Assembly (NCBI GenBank): GCA_018302235.1
Contig: JAGVZW010000032.1
Coordinates: 1 to 40,468, forward strand
Direction: 5' to 3'
DNA length: 40,468 bases
DNA from: Candidatus Woesearchaeota archaeon
Lineage (GTDB): Archaea > Nanobdellota > Nanobdellia > SCGC-AAA011-G17 > GW2011-AR18
Shown piece after piece: positions 28,101 to 39,700 of the stretch. The notes under the pieces were generated by a model. That model saw nothing but the letters and a program-made list of their open reading frames with translations, was not told the origin of the DNA and made no database searches. A program made the position numbers and the translations under genes. How positions within the stretch are numbered: position 1 is the stretch's first letter; each line of letters starts with the position of its first letter.

Positions 28101-28376
28101 ATGGTAAGAACACTAAAAGTTACAAGTTTAATAGGCATGCCCGTTTATACAGATGAAGGCAATTATTATGGGGACATAGAAGAATCAATAATTCTTAATA
28201 ACAAGGTTTTTGGTTGGAGAGTAAAATCTACAAAACATTCTCAATTAACCAAAGTATTAAGCGGTGCAAGAGGTGTAACAATTCCACACCAATTAGTAAA
28301 ATCTATTGGTAATATAATGATAATATCAAGATCAGCATTACCTAGTTTTGATGAAGCAATAGAAGAAAACGCCTGA
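28101..28376 (+). CDS. PRC-barrel-like small protein
   Basis: SLIGMPVYTDEGNYYGDIEESIILNNKVFGWRVK. Confidence 0.5.
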   Translation: MVRTLKVTSLIGMPVYTDEGNYYGDIEESIILNNKVFGWRVKSTKHSQLTKVLSGARGVTIPHQLVKSIGNIMIISRSALPSFDEAIEENA

Positions 28377-28504
28377 AATGTCAGATATATTTCCAACATT
28401 TAGAAAATCTAAATGTGATAAGAAACAAAAAAGGAGATATAACATATATAAAAGAGGAGGTCCCAAAAGGACCAAACAAAAACCTTTATTAATATAAAAT
28501 TTCT

Positions 28505-29098
28505 TTGATATATAAAAGAGGTAGAATGGCAGAAACAGTATTAGGCAATGCAATTGATTTTTTTAAAGAATTTGGTTTATTTGATATAGTCTTACCATTT
28601 CTATTAATATTTACAATCTCTTTTGCTTTACTAGAAAAATCAAGGATCTTAGGTGTAGAGGGCTCTGGAGATAAGACTACAAGTAAAAAAAATCTCAATG
28701 CAATGGTAGCTTTTGTCTTAGGCCTTTTAGTTGTAACAGCCAATAAAGTAGTTAACGCTATTAATACTGCCCTTCCAAACATTGTATTTTTAATAATAAT
28801 CTTAATCTCTTTTTTATTATTAATAGGTACATTTTTTAAAACAGGGGAATTAGAGTTTTTCAAAGAATATTCATGGACCAAGATTATATTTATGATAGTG
28901 CTCTTAATTTTAGTAATCTTGATATTCTTAAATTCAATACCAACAAGTACAGGAGAATCATGGCTAAGTTATGCATTTAATTATACTCTAAATAATTTCT
29001 CAGGTGCAATTGTCACGTCTTTAATAGTCTTAGTTGTAGTAATAATAGCTATATTAATAGTTGTTGGAACAGGAAAGTCAACAACAGGAGCAAAATAA
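28505..29098 (+). CDS. 4-TM membrane protein, tandem paralogue 1
   Basis: LPFLLIFTISFALLEKSRILG...LNAMVAFVLGLLVV. Confidence 0.65.
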   Translation: MIYKRGRMAETVLGNAIDFFKEFGLFDIVLPFLLIFTISFALLEKSRILGVEGSGDKTTSKKNLNAMVAFVLGLLVVTANKVVNAINTALPNIVFLIIILISFLLLIGTFFKTGELEFFKEYSWTKIIFMIVLLILVILIFLNSIPTSTGESWLSYAFNYTLNNFSGAIVTSLIVLVVVIIAILIVVGTGKSTTGAK

Positions 29099-29682
29099 TG
29101 GCAATAAATTTTAATATAGGTGATATAATACAAACCCTACAAAACATTGGTGTATACGATTACCTATTACCTTTCATATTGATATTTGCAATCATATTTG
29201 CAATATTAGAAAAAACAAAAATTTTAGGTACAGACAAATCAAATATTAATGCAGTAGTAGCATTTGTTGTTGGTTTTTTATTAATAGTACAACAAGGTAT
29301 AGTAGCAACAATAAATAATTTTTTACCACGAGTATCTTTAATTATAATAATATTTTTAATGGCATTACTGGTTATAGCAATGTTAGCTGGTAAGGAATAT
29401 AAAGGGCTGCAAGGCACCTTATTTACATTTGCAGCAATAATATCAATAATAGCAATAATAATTGCTTTATCCCCAGATATTGGTTTCAGTACTTATATAA
29501 CTAGTTGGGGCATTTCAGAACAAGACCAAGAAACATTGTTAGGAATAGGTATTCTTGTTTTTTTATTGATAATTATTACAATAATAATAACAGGTAAAAG
29601 AAAAGGAACGCAAAATGAACCTAATAAGGGAGGTCTTTTAACAAAAATAGATAACATGTTTAACCAAGGATTAAAGGACTAA
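29098..29682 (+). CDS. 4-TM membrane protein, tandem paralogue 2
   Basis: LLPFILIFAIIFAILEKTKILG...INAVVAFVVGFLLI. Confidence 0.65.
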   Translation: MAINFNIGDIIQTLQNIGVYDYLLPFILIFAIIFAILEKTKILGTDKSNINAVVAFVVGFLLIVQQGIVATINNFLPRVSLIIIIFLMALLVIAMLAGKEYKGLQGTLFTFAAIISIIAIIIALSPDIGFSTYITSWGISEQDQETLLGIGILVFLLIIITIIITGKRKGTQNEPNKGGLLTKIDNMFNQGLKD

Positions 29683-29684
29683 TA

Positions 29685-30224
29685 ATGGCATCAATAATGG
29701 ATACATCAGCATTAGCATATTTTTTGCCAGTTGTCGTGTTTTTATTTATATTTGTAGCAGCCTATGCATTTTTACAAAAATCTAAAATATTTGGAGAAAA
29801 TGTAACAAAACTTAATCTTGTAGCAGCATTTTGTATAGGGTTATTATCTATTTTTATAGGTAATCTATCTAAAGTAATTGCAGCATCCATTCCATGGTTG
29901 TTTTTCGTAGTAATTGTTTTAATTATGGTATTTGGTACATTTATTTTTTTTGGGTACGGAGAAAAACCAGAAACAGCATATAGAGAAATATGGGAGATGG
30001 TGGGATCTTCACCAGTATATATAATAATGTTAGTTATAGTTTTTATTGCAATTACACAAGTTTTTGATGCAACCCTATCCCCATATTCAACAGGAGAAGA
30101 TGGGGAAACAACACCAACATCTGAAACAGTTAAAACATTAACACACCCAAGAATGTTAAGCGCATTATTTCTTCTTATAATTGCAAGTGTTGTAGTAAGA
30201 TTTTTAGTAGATAAAGTAAAATAA
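29685..30224 (+). CDS. 4-TM membrane protein, tandem paralogue 3
   Basis: FLPVVVFLFIFVAAYAFLQKSKIFG...LNLVAAFCIGLLSI. Confidence 0.62.
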   Translation: MASIMDTSALAYFLPVVVFLFIFVAAYAFLQKSKIFGENVTKLNLVAAFCIGLLSIFIGNLSKVIAASIPWLFFVVIVLIMVFGTFIFFGYGEKPETAYREIWEMVGSSPVYIIMLVIVFIAITQVFDATLSPYSTGEDGETTPTSETVKTLTHPRMLSALFLLIIASVVVRFLVDKVK

Positions 30225-30226
30225 AA

Positions 30227-30757
30227 TTATCTATGGTGTCTTTTTATCTCTTCAGTTATTTTTCCTAGTTCTCTAATATTCATTACCAAAGGATCCAATA
30301 TCTTCTCAAATACCTTTTCTAGAGCCTTCATTTCATCATGTATTCCTCGAATATTATCATCATAAATCTTAACCCTTCCAACCATAGCATTCTGCATATT
30401 CTCAAATTTATCATTTATTCTAACTAGTTCTTGTTTCATAGCGGTAATATTACTTTCAACCCTTTCCTTCCACAAGGTCAAATTTCCCAAATTTCCCATT
30501 AAATTGTCCCATTTTTCATTTACTACAGCCTCAACAATCTCATGTATTCTATCAGTATCTATATTTATATTTTGAGCAACATTCTCTTCATTATAATATT
30601 CTTCATTTCCACCCCCAGAAAAACCACCATTCATTTCAGTAGTCATAGGTGCACTTTCTACTGAAACAGGAGTTTCACTTGTTTGAGATGGTGAAGGAGC
30701 CTCTATTACCCCAGAAACACCAGCTTTTATATTATTATAATTTTGCTCTTCTACCAT
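30227..30757 (-). CDS. Coiled-coil accessory protein, low-complexity N-terminus
   Basis: PSPSQTSETPVSVESAPMTTEMNGGFSGGGNEE then coiled coil; next to pilus-like genes. Confidence 0.5.
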   Translation of the reverse strand: MVEEQNYNNIKAGVSGVIEAPSPSQTSETPVSVESAPMTTEMNGGFSGGGNEEYYNEENVAQNINIDTDRIHEIVEAVVNEKWDNLMGNLGNLTLWKERVESNITAMKQELVRINDKFENMQNAMVGRVKIYDDNIRGIHDEMKALEKVFEKILDPLVMNIRELGKITEEIKRHHR

Positions 30758-31135
30758 CTATTTTACCTTCTTTTTATGTTCTTCTAATAAATTAATAACC
30801 TCTTCTTCAGTTACAAATTTTAAAGGATTCCAGAAAGTAATATATTTTTCTAAAACCCTTACATCACCCTTAGTTGCGTATTGATTTATATCCTTTAAAG
30901 CATGTTTTAATGTTTCAGTAATCTGAAATATTTCTGATTTTAATTGTTTTATATCATCATCCATCATATTTATATTACTCAATAATTTTTTATGTTGCAA
31001 CACCATATTTTGATTTATAACCAATGTCCTATCTCTTAATAAATTATATTTGCCTTCTATTGTTCTAATTCTAGAAATTAAATCAATATACATCTCTTGT
31101 TCCTGAGCTTCTTCTACCACAAAAAGAAAAGACAA
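30758..31135 (-). CDS. FlaCE/FlaD-like coiled-coil protein
   Basis: C-terminal EKYITFWNPLKFVTEEEVINLLEE resembles archaellar FlaC/E C-terminus. Confidence 0.5.
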   Translation of the reverse strand: MSFLFVVEEAQEQEMYIDLISRIRTIEGKYNLLRDRTLVINQNMVLQHKKLLSNINMMDDDIKQLKSEIFQITETLKHALKDINQYATKGDVRVLEKYITFWNPLKFVTEEEVINLLEEHKKKVK

Positions 31136-31246
31136 AACATACTAATAAAAGTTATTATATTTAATATCATTTAAACCAAACACCCAAGCATTAATTAAAA
31201 GAATAAACATCATAAACTTTATTAGTTAAATTTCAATGAATCACTT

Positions 31247-33538
31247 ATGGTTCTATTTAAAAAAGCAACTAAACCAGGAGAACATGAGGTTGTAAACGAA
31301 GGGAATAATAAGGTTATGCATGTAAATTATTTTAATTATCCTATTATTCCATCCATAGAATCTGATCCATTAATAATGGCTAAAACCATAGATGTTCTTG
31401 CTCAAATCCAAAACATAACAAGGATAGTCTTTCATCAAAGACAAAAATATGAGTATAGCCCCCTCCAAACAAAAATGTTAAGTGAAATAGCTCAAATATA
31501 TAATATGTTTTTAAAACAAAAAAAGATATTAGTTCAAGCAGCACTAGGTTATTATGGAGATCATGAATATTTCAATCAAAGACTGCAATCACTCCAGTAC
31601 ATAATCCTAAATCTTTTAAAAACAGACCCCATAGGAGCCTACGTAGAAACAAAAAGAATCTTAAGGGATGAAAAAATAAATATAGAGCACACAGAACAAG
31701 AATATGAGCAGCATGCAAAGGCCTATTTAGACTTTTTAACTGAATTATTTAATCTTTTAGGAAATACATTATTAATTAAAAGGATTGAATCAGAATTAGA
31801 AGGGTATTCAATAAATGATCGCTCCCTATATCAAAAAATTCTTTCACCACTATCATCACCAAATTTTCTCTATACACGTTTATTTACAAACCCCCCGATA
31901 GAGGGAGAAGAAATAGATGCTTACGAACTAGATACAAATACAAATATACAGATTTTTAATATCAAAGAAACAATAAAACCGCTTTATCACCTAATTGTTC
32001 CAGAATTTCAACTCACAGAAGAAAAATATGGACTTATAGAGCTAGCAAGAAAGGTTCTTTCTGAACATAAACCAAAGACAGAAGAATTTATAGAACCAGA
32101 AAAAATGAGAGAAAATTTTTTTAATATAGGTAGGGATTTGATTATAGAACTTGCTTCACATAAAAATCTTAATCTAGATTTTCAAGAAATAAATGAATTA
32201 ACAAACATTTTAGTTAGGATAACAGTTGGTTTTGGTTTCATAGAAACCCTATTATTAGATGAAAATATTCAAGATATTTCTGTTAATAGCCCAGCTGGAT
32301 CCACACCAATATTTATAGTACATGGGATATATAGCGAATGTGTAACAAATCTAATTCCCTCACCAGAAGATGTAGAATCTTGGGCCTCTAAATTTAGATT
32401 AATATCTGCACGCCCATTAGATGAAGCAAATCCAATATTAGATACTGAACTCATCTTGCCCCATGCAAGGGCTAGAATAGCTATTATTACAAAACCACTT
32501 AATCCAACAGGGATAGCATTCTCAATAAGAAGACACAGAGATAAACCATGGACATTATGTTTATTTATCAAAAACAAAATGCTCACCCCATTAGCAGCAG
32601 GTCTTTTAAGTTTTATAATAGATGGTGCGCGTTCTATTATCGTAGCAGGTACGAGAGGATCAGGAAAAACATCCCTTTTAGGCTCTGTTCTAGTAGAAAT
32701 TTCTAGAAAAACAAGAATAATTTCAGTTGAAGACACCCTAGAACTTCCAACAGAACAGTTAAGGCAACTAGGGTATAATATTCAACAAATGAAGGTAAGA
32801 AGCGCACTAGCAAAGTCTGGATCAGAAATCCCAGCAGAGGAAGGAATAAGAACATCATTAAGATTAGGAGATTCTTCATTAATTGTAGGGGAGATTAGGA
32901 GCACAGAAGCCTTGGCACTATACGAAGCAATGAGAGTGGGCGCCTTAGCAAACGTAGTAGCAGGAACTATTCACGGAGATTCACCATATGGCGTCTTTGA
33001 TAGGGTAGTTAATGATCTCAAAGTTCCAAAAACATCATTTAAAGCAACTGACTTGATAGTTATTGCAAATCCAATAAGATCAGCAGATGGCCTTTCTAGT
33101 AAAAGAAGAATTGTACAAATCACAGAAATAAGAAAAGAATGGGAAGAAGACCCATTGAGAGAACAAGGTTTTGTAGATCTAATGAAATACGATGCAAAAA
33201 CAGATATGCTACAGCCAACAGACGAATTAATTAATGGAGACACATTTATTTTAAAAGCAATTGGAGCACAAATCAGAGAGTGGGCTGGTAACTGGGATGC
33301 CATATGGGAAAACATAGAACTAAGAGCAAAAATAAAAGAAACAATGGTTAATTATTCAATAAATACCAACATTCCAGATTTAATAGAAGCATATTCTGTA
33401 ATTTTTATGAATGATGAACTACATAGAATAAGTGAAAAAATAAAAAACAAAACAGGAGAATTAAACTCAAAAAGAATATTTTTTGAATGGGAAGAATCAT
33501 TAAAAAGACATATAAAGGAAAATTACAAACCATATTAA
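31247..33538 (+). CDS. Type II/IV secretion (GspE/FlaI-like) ATPase
   Basis: IIVAGTRGSGKTSLLGSVL, RIISVEDTLEL, DSSLIVGEIRSTEALALYEAMRVGALANVVAGTIHGDSPY. Confidence 0.93.
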   Translation: MVLFKKATKPGEHEVVNEGNNKVMHVNYFNYPIIPSIESDPLIMAKTIDVLAQIQNITRIVFHQRQKYEYSPLQTKMLSEIAQIYNMFLKQKKILVQAALGYYGDHEYFNQRLQSLQYIILNLLKTDPIGAYVETKRILRDEKINIEHTEQEYEQHAKAYLDFLTELFNLLGNTLLIKRIESELEGYSINDRSLYQKILSPLSSPNFLYTRLFTNPPIEGEEIDAYELDTNTNIQIFNIKETIKPLYHLIVPEFQLTEEKYGLIELARKVLSEHKPKTEEFIEPEKMRENFFNIGRDLIIELASHKNLNLDFQEINELTNILVRITVGFGFIETLLLDENIQDISVNSPAGSTPIFIVHGIYSECVTNLIPSPEDVESWASKFRLISARPLDEANPILDTELILPHARARIAIITKPLNPTGIAFSIRRHRDKPWTLCLFIKNKMLTPLAAGLLSFIIDGARSIIVAGTRGSGKTSLLGSVLVEISRKTRIISVEDTLELPTEQLRQLGYNIQQMKVRSALAKSGSEIPAEEGIRTSLRLGDSSLIVGEIRSTEALALYEAMRVGALANVVAGTIHGDSPYGVFDRVVNDLKVPKTSFKATDLIVIANPIRSADGLSSKRRIVQITEIRKEWEEDPLREQGFVDLMKYDAKTDMLQPTDELINGDTFILKAIGAQIREWAGNWDAIWENIELRAKIKETMVNYSINTNIPDLIEAYSVIFMNDELHRISEKIKNKTGELNSKRIFFEWEESLKRHIKENYKPY

Positions 33539-33539
33539 A

Positions 33540-35705
33540 ATGGCTGAAAAAGAGGTAGAAGACATTTTAAGAAAATATCGTTCAAAATTATCAGAACACA
33601 TAGATATTGAGAGTGTTGGAGATGTAACATCAGAAGATATTAAAGAATTTTCTCAGCAATATGAAAAATTTAGAGAAGAATGGTTATCTAAAAAAACAAC
33701 AACATACGAGGATCTTTGTAATACTGCAGACTCTTTATTGTCTTTAAAACCCTCAGTAAAGGATGAAATAAAATTAATAGAGGCCATAAAGGCAGCACAT
33801 TTAAATATTACCCCATCAGGAGCAGCATCCCTATCAACCCTTACAGCATTTTTATTTGTACTTTTTGGTTTGTTAATCGGAGGATTGCAATATGCTTTAT
33901 ATGGCAGTTTAGAAGAAATTTCATTCTTTTGGCCATTATTATTTATTATTTCAGGTATAATTTTATTAAGATTATTATTAAAATACCCAATTTACCTTGC
34001 AGCAAGGTGGAGATTACAAGCCTCTAATCAAATGGTTCTTTGTATTCTTTATATTGTTATGTATATGCGTCACACATCAAATTTAGAACACGCAATAAAA
34101 TTTTCAGCACAACACATTGAACCACCATTATCATTAGATTTAATAAGAATATTTTGGAACATAGAAACAGGAAAATTTTCAACAATAAAAGAATCTATAG
34201 AAGAGTATTTAGAATTTTGGAGAAATCATAACTTAGACTTTGTTACTTCTTTTCACTTAATAGAGTCTTCGTTATATGAACCAACAGAATCTAGAAGATT
34301 AGATCTACTAGACAAAGCATTGAATGTTATTTTAGAGGGCACATATGAAAAAATGTTAGACTTTGCACAAACCCTGAAAAATCCGATTACAATGCTCCAC
34401 ATGTTAGGTGTAATTTTACCTATATTAGGGCTAGTAATATTTCCTTTAGTAGGCTCTTTTTTAGGTGGCTTGGTAAAATGGTATCATATTGCTTTATTAT
34501 ATAATCTTATTCTTCCAGTTTTAGTATTTGCTTACGGGTATTCTATGTTAATTAAACGCCCAACAGGATATGGGGAGTCAAAGGTGTTATCTCAGCAACT
34601 AGAAGAGCGTTCAGACCCATTTTTATTATGTTTTTTTATAGCACTATTCTTCTTATTTATTGGTTTTTTGCCAATTATAATGCATGCATTAGATCCAGCC
34701 TTTGAAATAGAGTTGCCATTAATAGGTCCAGTCTTAAATTATATATCTGTTACAACAATACAAGGGGTAGAATCAGCAACATATGGTCCATTTGGTTTAG
34801 GTGCTTTGATTCTTAGTTTTTTTATACCACTCAGTATAGCATATTCTTTTGGTCTTTATTATAAATTAAAAACAAAAGGTTTAATTGAACAAAGAGAAGA
34901 AACAAAAAGATTAGAAAAAGAATTTAGTGCATCATTATTCCAGCTCGGTAATAGAATAGGTGATGGTATTCCTGTAGAGATAGCATTCTCAGACGTATCT
35001 AAAACAATGCACAACACACCAACAGGAGAATTTTTTAGAGATGTTGATACAAATATAAGAACATTAGGTGTTAGCATAAGAGAAGCAATTTTTGATAAAG
35101 ACATAGGTGCAATAAACAAATATCCCTCTCCATTAATAGAAAGTTCAATGGAGGTTCTTTTAGAATCTTCACAGAAATCACCAGAGATAGCAGCGCGTTC
35201 AATGATTTCTATATCGAATTACGTAGAAAGAATCTATAGAGTAAACCAAAGATTAAAAGACCTATTAGCAGAAATCACATCATCTATGAAATCACAAATT
35301 AATTTTTTAACACCAGCTATAGCAGGGATAGTTGTAGGAATCTCATCAATGGTTGTGAATATTATTGTTCAGCTAAATACAAACATCCAAGCATTAGCTA
35401 TGGAGGGTGGAGAAACACAAGAAATGGCAGCATCTTCTTTGTCAACAATTACATCTTTATTCAATGTAGCTGGTGTAATTCCAGGATTTTTCTTTCAAAT
35501 GGTTGTAGGCCTTTATGTTGTACAAATATCCTATATCTTAATAATTTTATATAGTACAATAGAAGAAGGTCCAGATAAAATAAAAAAAGAACACAGTATT
35601 GGTTCTATGTTAATCCGCAGTGGCTTGTTATATATATTAATTGCAGGTATAACAACAGTATTATTTACACTCCTAGCAAAAAACATCTCTTCAGGCATAG
35701 CTTAA
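33540..35705 (+). CDS. TadC/FlaJ-like polytopic membrane protein (duplicated T2SSF-like)
   Basis: 721 aa, multiple TM segments, directly downstream of the ATPase. Confidence 0.8.
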   Translation: MAEKEVEDILRKYRSKLSEHIDIESVGDVTSEDIKEFSQQYEKFREEWLSKKTTTYEDLCNTADSLLSLKPSVKDEIKLIEAIKAAHLNITPSGAASLSTLTAFLFVLFGLLIGGLQYALYGSLEEISFFWPLLFIISGIILLRLLLKYPIYLAARWRLQASNQMVLCILYIVMYMRHTSNLEHAIKFSAQHIEPPLSLDLIRIFWNIETGKFSTIKESIEEYLEFWRNHNLDFVTSFHLIESSLYEPTESRRLDLLDKALNVILEGTYEKMLDFAQTLKNPITMLHMLGVILPILGLVIFPLVGSFLGGLVKWYHIALLYNLILPVLVFAYGYSMLIKRPTGYGESKVLSQQLEERSDPFLLCFFIALFFLFIGFLPIIMHALDPAFEIELPLIGPVLNYISVTTIQGVESATYGPFGLGALILSFFIPLSIAYSFGLYYKLKTKGLIEQREETKRLEKEFSASLFQLGNRIGDGIPVEIAFSDVSKTMHNTPTGEFFRDVDTNIRTLGVSIREAIFDKDIGAINKYPSPLIESSMEVLLESSQKSPEIAARSMISISNYVERIYRVNQRLKDLLAEITSSMKSQINFLTPAIAGIVVGISSMVVNIIVQLNTNIQALAMEGGETQEMAASSLSTITSLFNVAGVIPGFFFQMVVGLYVVQISYILIILYSTIEEGPDKIKKEHSIGSMLIRSGLLYILIAGITTVLFTLLAKNISSGIA

Positions 35706-35735
35706 ATTTATAAATAATTAAAAAATTAATACAAT

Positions 35736-35846
35736 ATGAACAAAAAAGGGATGGAGGTAAAAGAATTAGCTAAAATTATATTAACATTACTTGTACTTGC
35801 ATTATTAATCTTAATAATATATAATATACTAAAAATAATACCATGA
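35736..35846 (+). CDS. Pilin-like small protein (36 aa)
   Basis: MNKKGMEVKELAKIILTLLVLALLILIIYNILKIIP; ATGA overlap with next gene. Confidence 0.6.
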   Translation: MNKKGMEVKELAKIILTLLVLALLILIIYNILKIIP

Positions 35847-36577
35847 ATAAAAAAGGGATAGTAACATCAACAATAATAAAATTAATTTTATTAGTTATAA
35901 CAGTAATGACCTTAATTGGTATTTTTAGTTATTTATTTACTACTATAAGTCAAGATACAAATAAAAGAGCCATTCAAGAGTGGATTCTTATGAATTCTGC
36001 AGTAAAACAAGGAACATTAGACATAACAGAATTTAGTGAAGTTCCTCCAATTTCAATGTTGCATGAAAAACCAATCTCTATTAACGCAGACGATCTAAAA
36101 ATCCAGGAAAATCAGAAAACAACAGGATTTAATCAAAAACTAGCTGATGAGGTATATGATTGTTGGGACGCCTTCTTTTTTGGAGAAACAGAGTTTAAGG
36201 CTCTTTTTTCAAATACAGATTTATTTTGTTTCCCATGTGCAAGCATAACATCCTCAGAAGAAATAAAATCTGAAAAAATAAAGGATTTTTATAAATATCT
36301 TGATTTATATCCAATTAAAAATGGTCAATCATTATATCAATCTATCTATAAAAATAAGCCAGTTCAACCCAATAAAAACAAAGAAATAGAATTGAAAGAA
36401 AATATATATGTTTATTTTATTGGTGGAAATTATTTAAATTGGAAGAATATGAATAGTTTACTTAAAGCAAGCGCAATTACTTGGACATGGGTTAGAGATA
36501 TATTTGTAGAAAATAATGAGTGGACACCAATAATATTCATTGGAACAAAAGAAGAGGTAATGGAATTATGTGGCTAA
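35843..36577 (+). CDS. Pilin-like/minor pilin protein
   Basis: MNKKG|IVTSTIIKLILLVITVMTLIGIF class III-like signal peptide. Confidence 0.6.
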   Translation: MNKKGIVTSTIIKLILLVITVMTLIGIFSYLFTTISQDTNKRAIQEWILMNSAVKQGTLDITEFSEVPPISMLHEKPISINADDLKIQENQKTTGFNQKLADEVYDCWDAFFFGETEFKALFSNTDLFCFPCASITSSEEIKSEKIKDFYKYLDLYPIKNGQSLYQSIYKNKPVQPNKNKEIELKENIYVYFIGGNYLNWKNMNSLLKASAITWTWVRDIFVENNEWTPIIFIGTKEEVMELCG

Positions 36578-36720
36578 AAAAAGGAGACATAGAATTAAGT
36601 ATAATAGCTAAACTTATCTTAGGAGCAGCCCTTTTAATTTTATTAATTATAATAATATATCTAACCAAACAAAAAATAATGACATATATTGGCAATCTTA
36701 AATACATTTTCAGGTTTTAA
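36568..36720 (+). CDS. Pilin-like small protein (50 aa)
   Basis: MWLKKGDIELSIIAKLILGAALLILLIIIIYL; internal start of ORF 36520..36720. Confidence 0.55.
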   Translation: MWLKKGDIELSIIAKLILGAALLILLIIIIYLTKQKIMTYIGNLKYIFRF

Positions 36721-36722
36721 AA

Positions 36723-39700
36723 ATGGCATCAGAAACACCTTGGGCAAAAATAATTTCATTTATAATATTAGCAATAGTTCTAGTTAGTTTATTTATAGGA
36801 ATATTCCCATCTATAAGATCTTCTGCTTCATCCTTACTTAGCTATTTAGATGAATTAATGGGAAAAAGCGAATTAAATATAAAAAATGAATCATTAATTC
36901 TTACTACATTTTATGATAATTATAAATTATGCAAATTATCCCCAACTGATGATTGTATTTGTTATATAAACCTAAATATTCCAGAGGATTATTTAATAGA
37001 ATTAAGAAATTCAGTAGATCAAACAGAATTTTATCTGTATCATGGTTCAATTAAAGAAAATACAAAATTAGTTGGAGAAGATTCAATATCCCTAACACAA
37101 GAAGAAAAAACACCAATCACAGGAATATTAGATTCAAAACAAACAACATATAAACCCCCTACAATAAATGATGATAATCTATATTTAGCCAATTTATTTG
37201 GGTTAGTAGGGAATATTCAGTATGATTTTGATAAAGATATTAAATATAGTAAGCAAAAAAGTTCTCCTATTTATTTAACTAACTATGAAAATAAAGATGT
37301 AGCTTATTTTGAAGGTAAAAAAGAAAAAATATCATCTCCATATTTTATATACAAATCCAACCAAGATATGATTTTTTTTAATTCAAATAATTATGAGCTT
37401 AAAAATAGACAAAAATGTGAGATTTCTACAAAACTTACTCCACCACTATTAGAATTTGGTAATTTAATAAACACCATACAAAATTGTTTTCCTAAATCTC
37501 AAAGCTTGGATTCAGAAGAGATTAGATTTATGATACCATCTTTTATAGAATCAGAAGAACTAAGGTTTGAAATAGATTCTAAAGGTGGTTTAGGTATACA
37601 ATGTGTCCTTTATTCTAATGGAGCTAACGAGTGGAAATTAGTAAATTACTATAAATACGAAGATGTTTGGGGTGGAAAAAAAATAATACAAACAAATAAA
37701 GAATTATACCCAAACATATTACAAGAATTAAAAACATTATCTTGCCAAGAAGGATACAATAAACTTTCTAAAAACAAAGAACTACAAGCCTCAGAAACAC
37801 TACCCAGACTCTATGTATCAACAACAAATCCTGCAATAGGAAACATAATTATTATAGAAGATTCAATCTTAAATAATAAACAATTAAATCGTTTTATTTT
37901 ATCAGAAGAATTAAGATATTCTTTCAAAGGAGATAAACAATTTGGAGTCCAATGTAAGCTCTATGAAGATCAAACAAATGAATGGTTATATATCAACACT
38001 TATAAAACAAAAAAAGGAAAGGAACTACAATCTGAAGAAATAAGATATCTCATAGATCAAAATATTGTTGTAGATTCTGAAGAAATAAGGTATAAAATTG
38101 ACGAAACAAAAGCATTAGGTGTACAGTGTAGTCTTAATATTTTAGGGCAATCAAAATGGAAATTAGTAAATTATTACAGACCAACTTTAATTTTTGAAGA
38201 ACCTAGTATTTTTGAAGAAGCTAATTCTTATTATATTCTAGAAACTTCTAATAGACCAATCTCTGAGTTTAATGAATTAAATGAAAAAACATGTAAAGAG
38301 GGATATAATTTAATTAAAAATTACGAATCTTTTGCCGAAGCAGAACCAAAAACTAAAATTATTCCATCAAAATTCACCCCAAGCATTACTGATATAATAA
38401 CCATAGAATCAAATATTAAAGCAGGAACTATAGAAGAAAAGAATAAAGCGAAAGCAGATTTATTTATTTATTCTTCAGATTCCCCATGGTATGATGCGTC
38501 AGAAAAAAAATATGTAGCAGGAATCCAATGTATCTTAACTGAAGATGGATTAAACACATGGAATATCAAACAAAACCAGATATATAGAGGAATGACAGAA
38601 TCAGAATTATATTTAGAAAAAGGAGATTGGTCACAAGATTACATTGAATCAATTTTGCAAGGAAAATCTTGTCAAGATGGTTTAAACTATTTTGAAAATA
38701 ATTATTTAGATCTTAAATATATTACAGAACCAATAGCTGATTTTGCAGCCTATCCATTAATACACATTTCAGAAAATAGCCCTTCATTTTCAGATACAAT
38801 AAACATTCAAACAAAAATTCAGAATAAACAAACACTTACACAAGAAGAATCAGACTACTTTGGAGAAGAAATAATCTCTATAGAGATAACAACACAAGAC
38901 ACAGAAATAAATAAAGAATTTGAAAATGTTAAAAAAATGAAATGTGAACAAGGTTACAATAATTTAAAAAAATTTGGAAATCCATTATCAGGATCTTATA
39001 ATCTTCCTTTAAAAGAAGGTAGTTCAATAGATTATCTTATTAAATATCAAGAAAATAGAAAAGATCAGTATATTAATGATTTAAAAGCCTTATTTTTTTC
39101 AAAAGACATTTTTAATGAAGAAAAAGATGAAGGCATAGGTATAAATTATAACACCATTAAAGGATGGCAATTACTACAAACATATGCAATTTCTATAACA
39201 AACAATGAAATCACACAAGTCACAGTAAGAGACATAACAAATCCAGTATCTTTATCATCAAAAAGTCAAGAGTTTGTTAATACCCTATTAAATTTATTGA
39301 ATTCAATGTCTTTTAATGATGCAATAACCAATTTACAAAAACAAATAGATGAAAAAAAATTAATAAAACTTCCAGATTCACCCTCAAAACAAACGACAAA
39401 TTTCCCAAATAGAAAAGTAGGAACAAATTATTTATTTTTTAATATAATCCAAGAAAAAACATCTAACATAAAAGATATAGAAACACCCACATATTGTGGA
39501 GATTATGAACCAAAAAGATTTCCAGATTTTGAAATTAAATATTCTAATTCTCAATTTACTCTTTATGAAAATAATCTTCCTAAAAAAACCTCTAATTTAA
39601 ACCTAAAATTTTGTGAATTACAAACCTTTGATGAAAATAATATTTACTCATCACAAACAACAGATTTACAAGAATTTAGTGTAGAAAAACAAGCAAAAAT

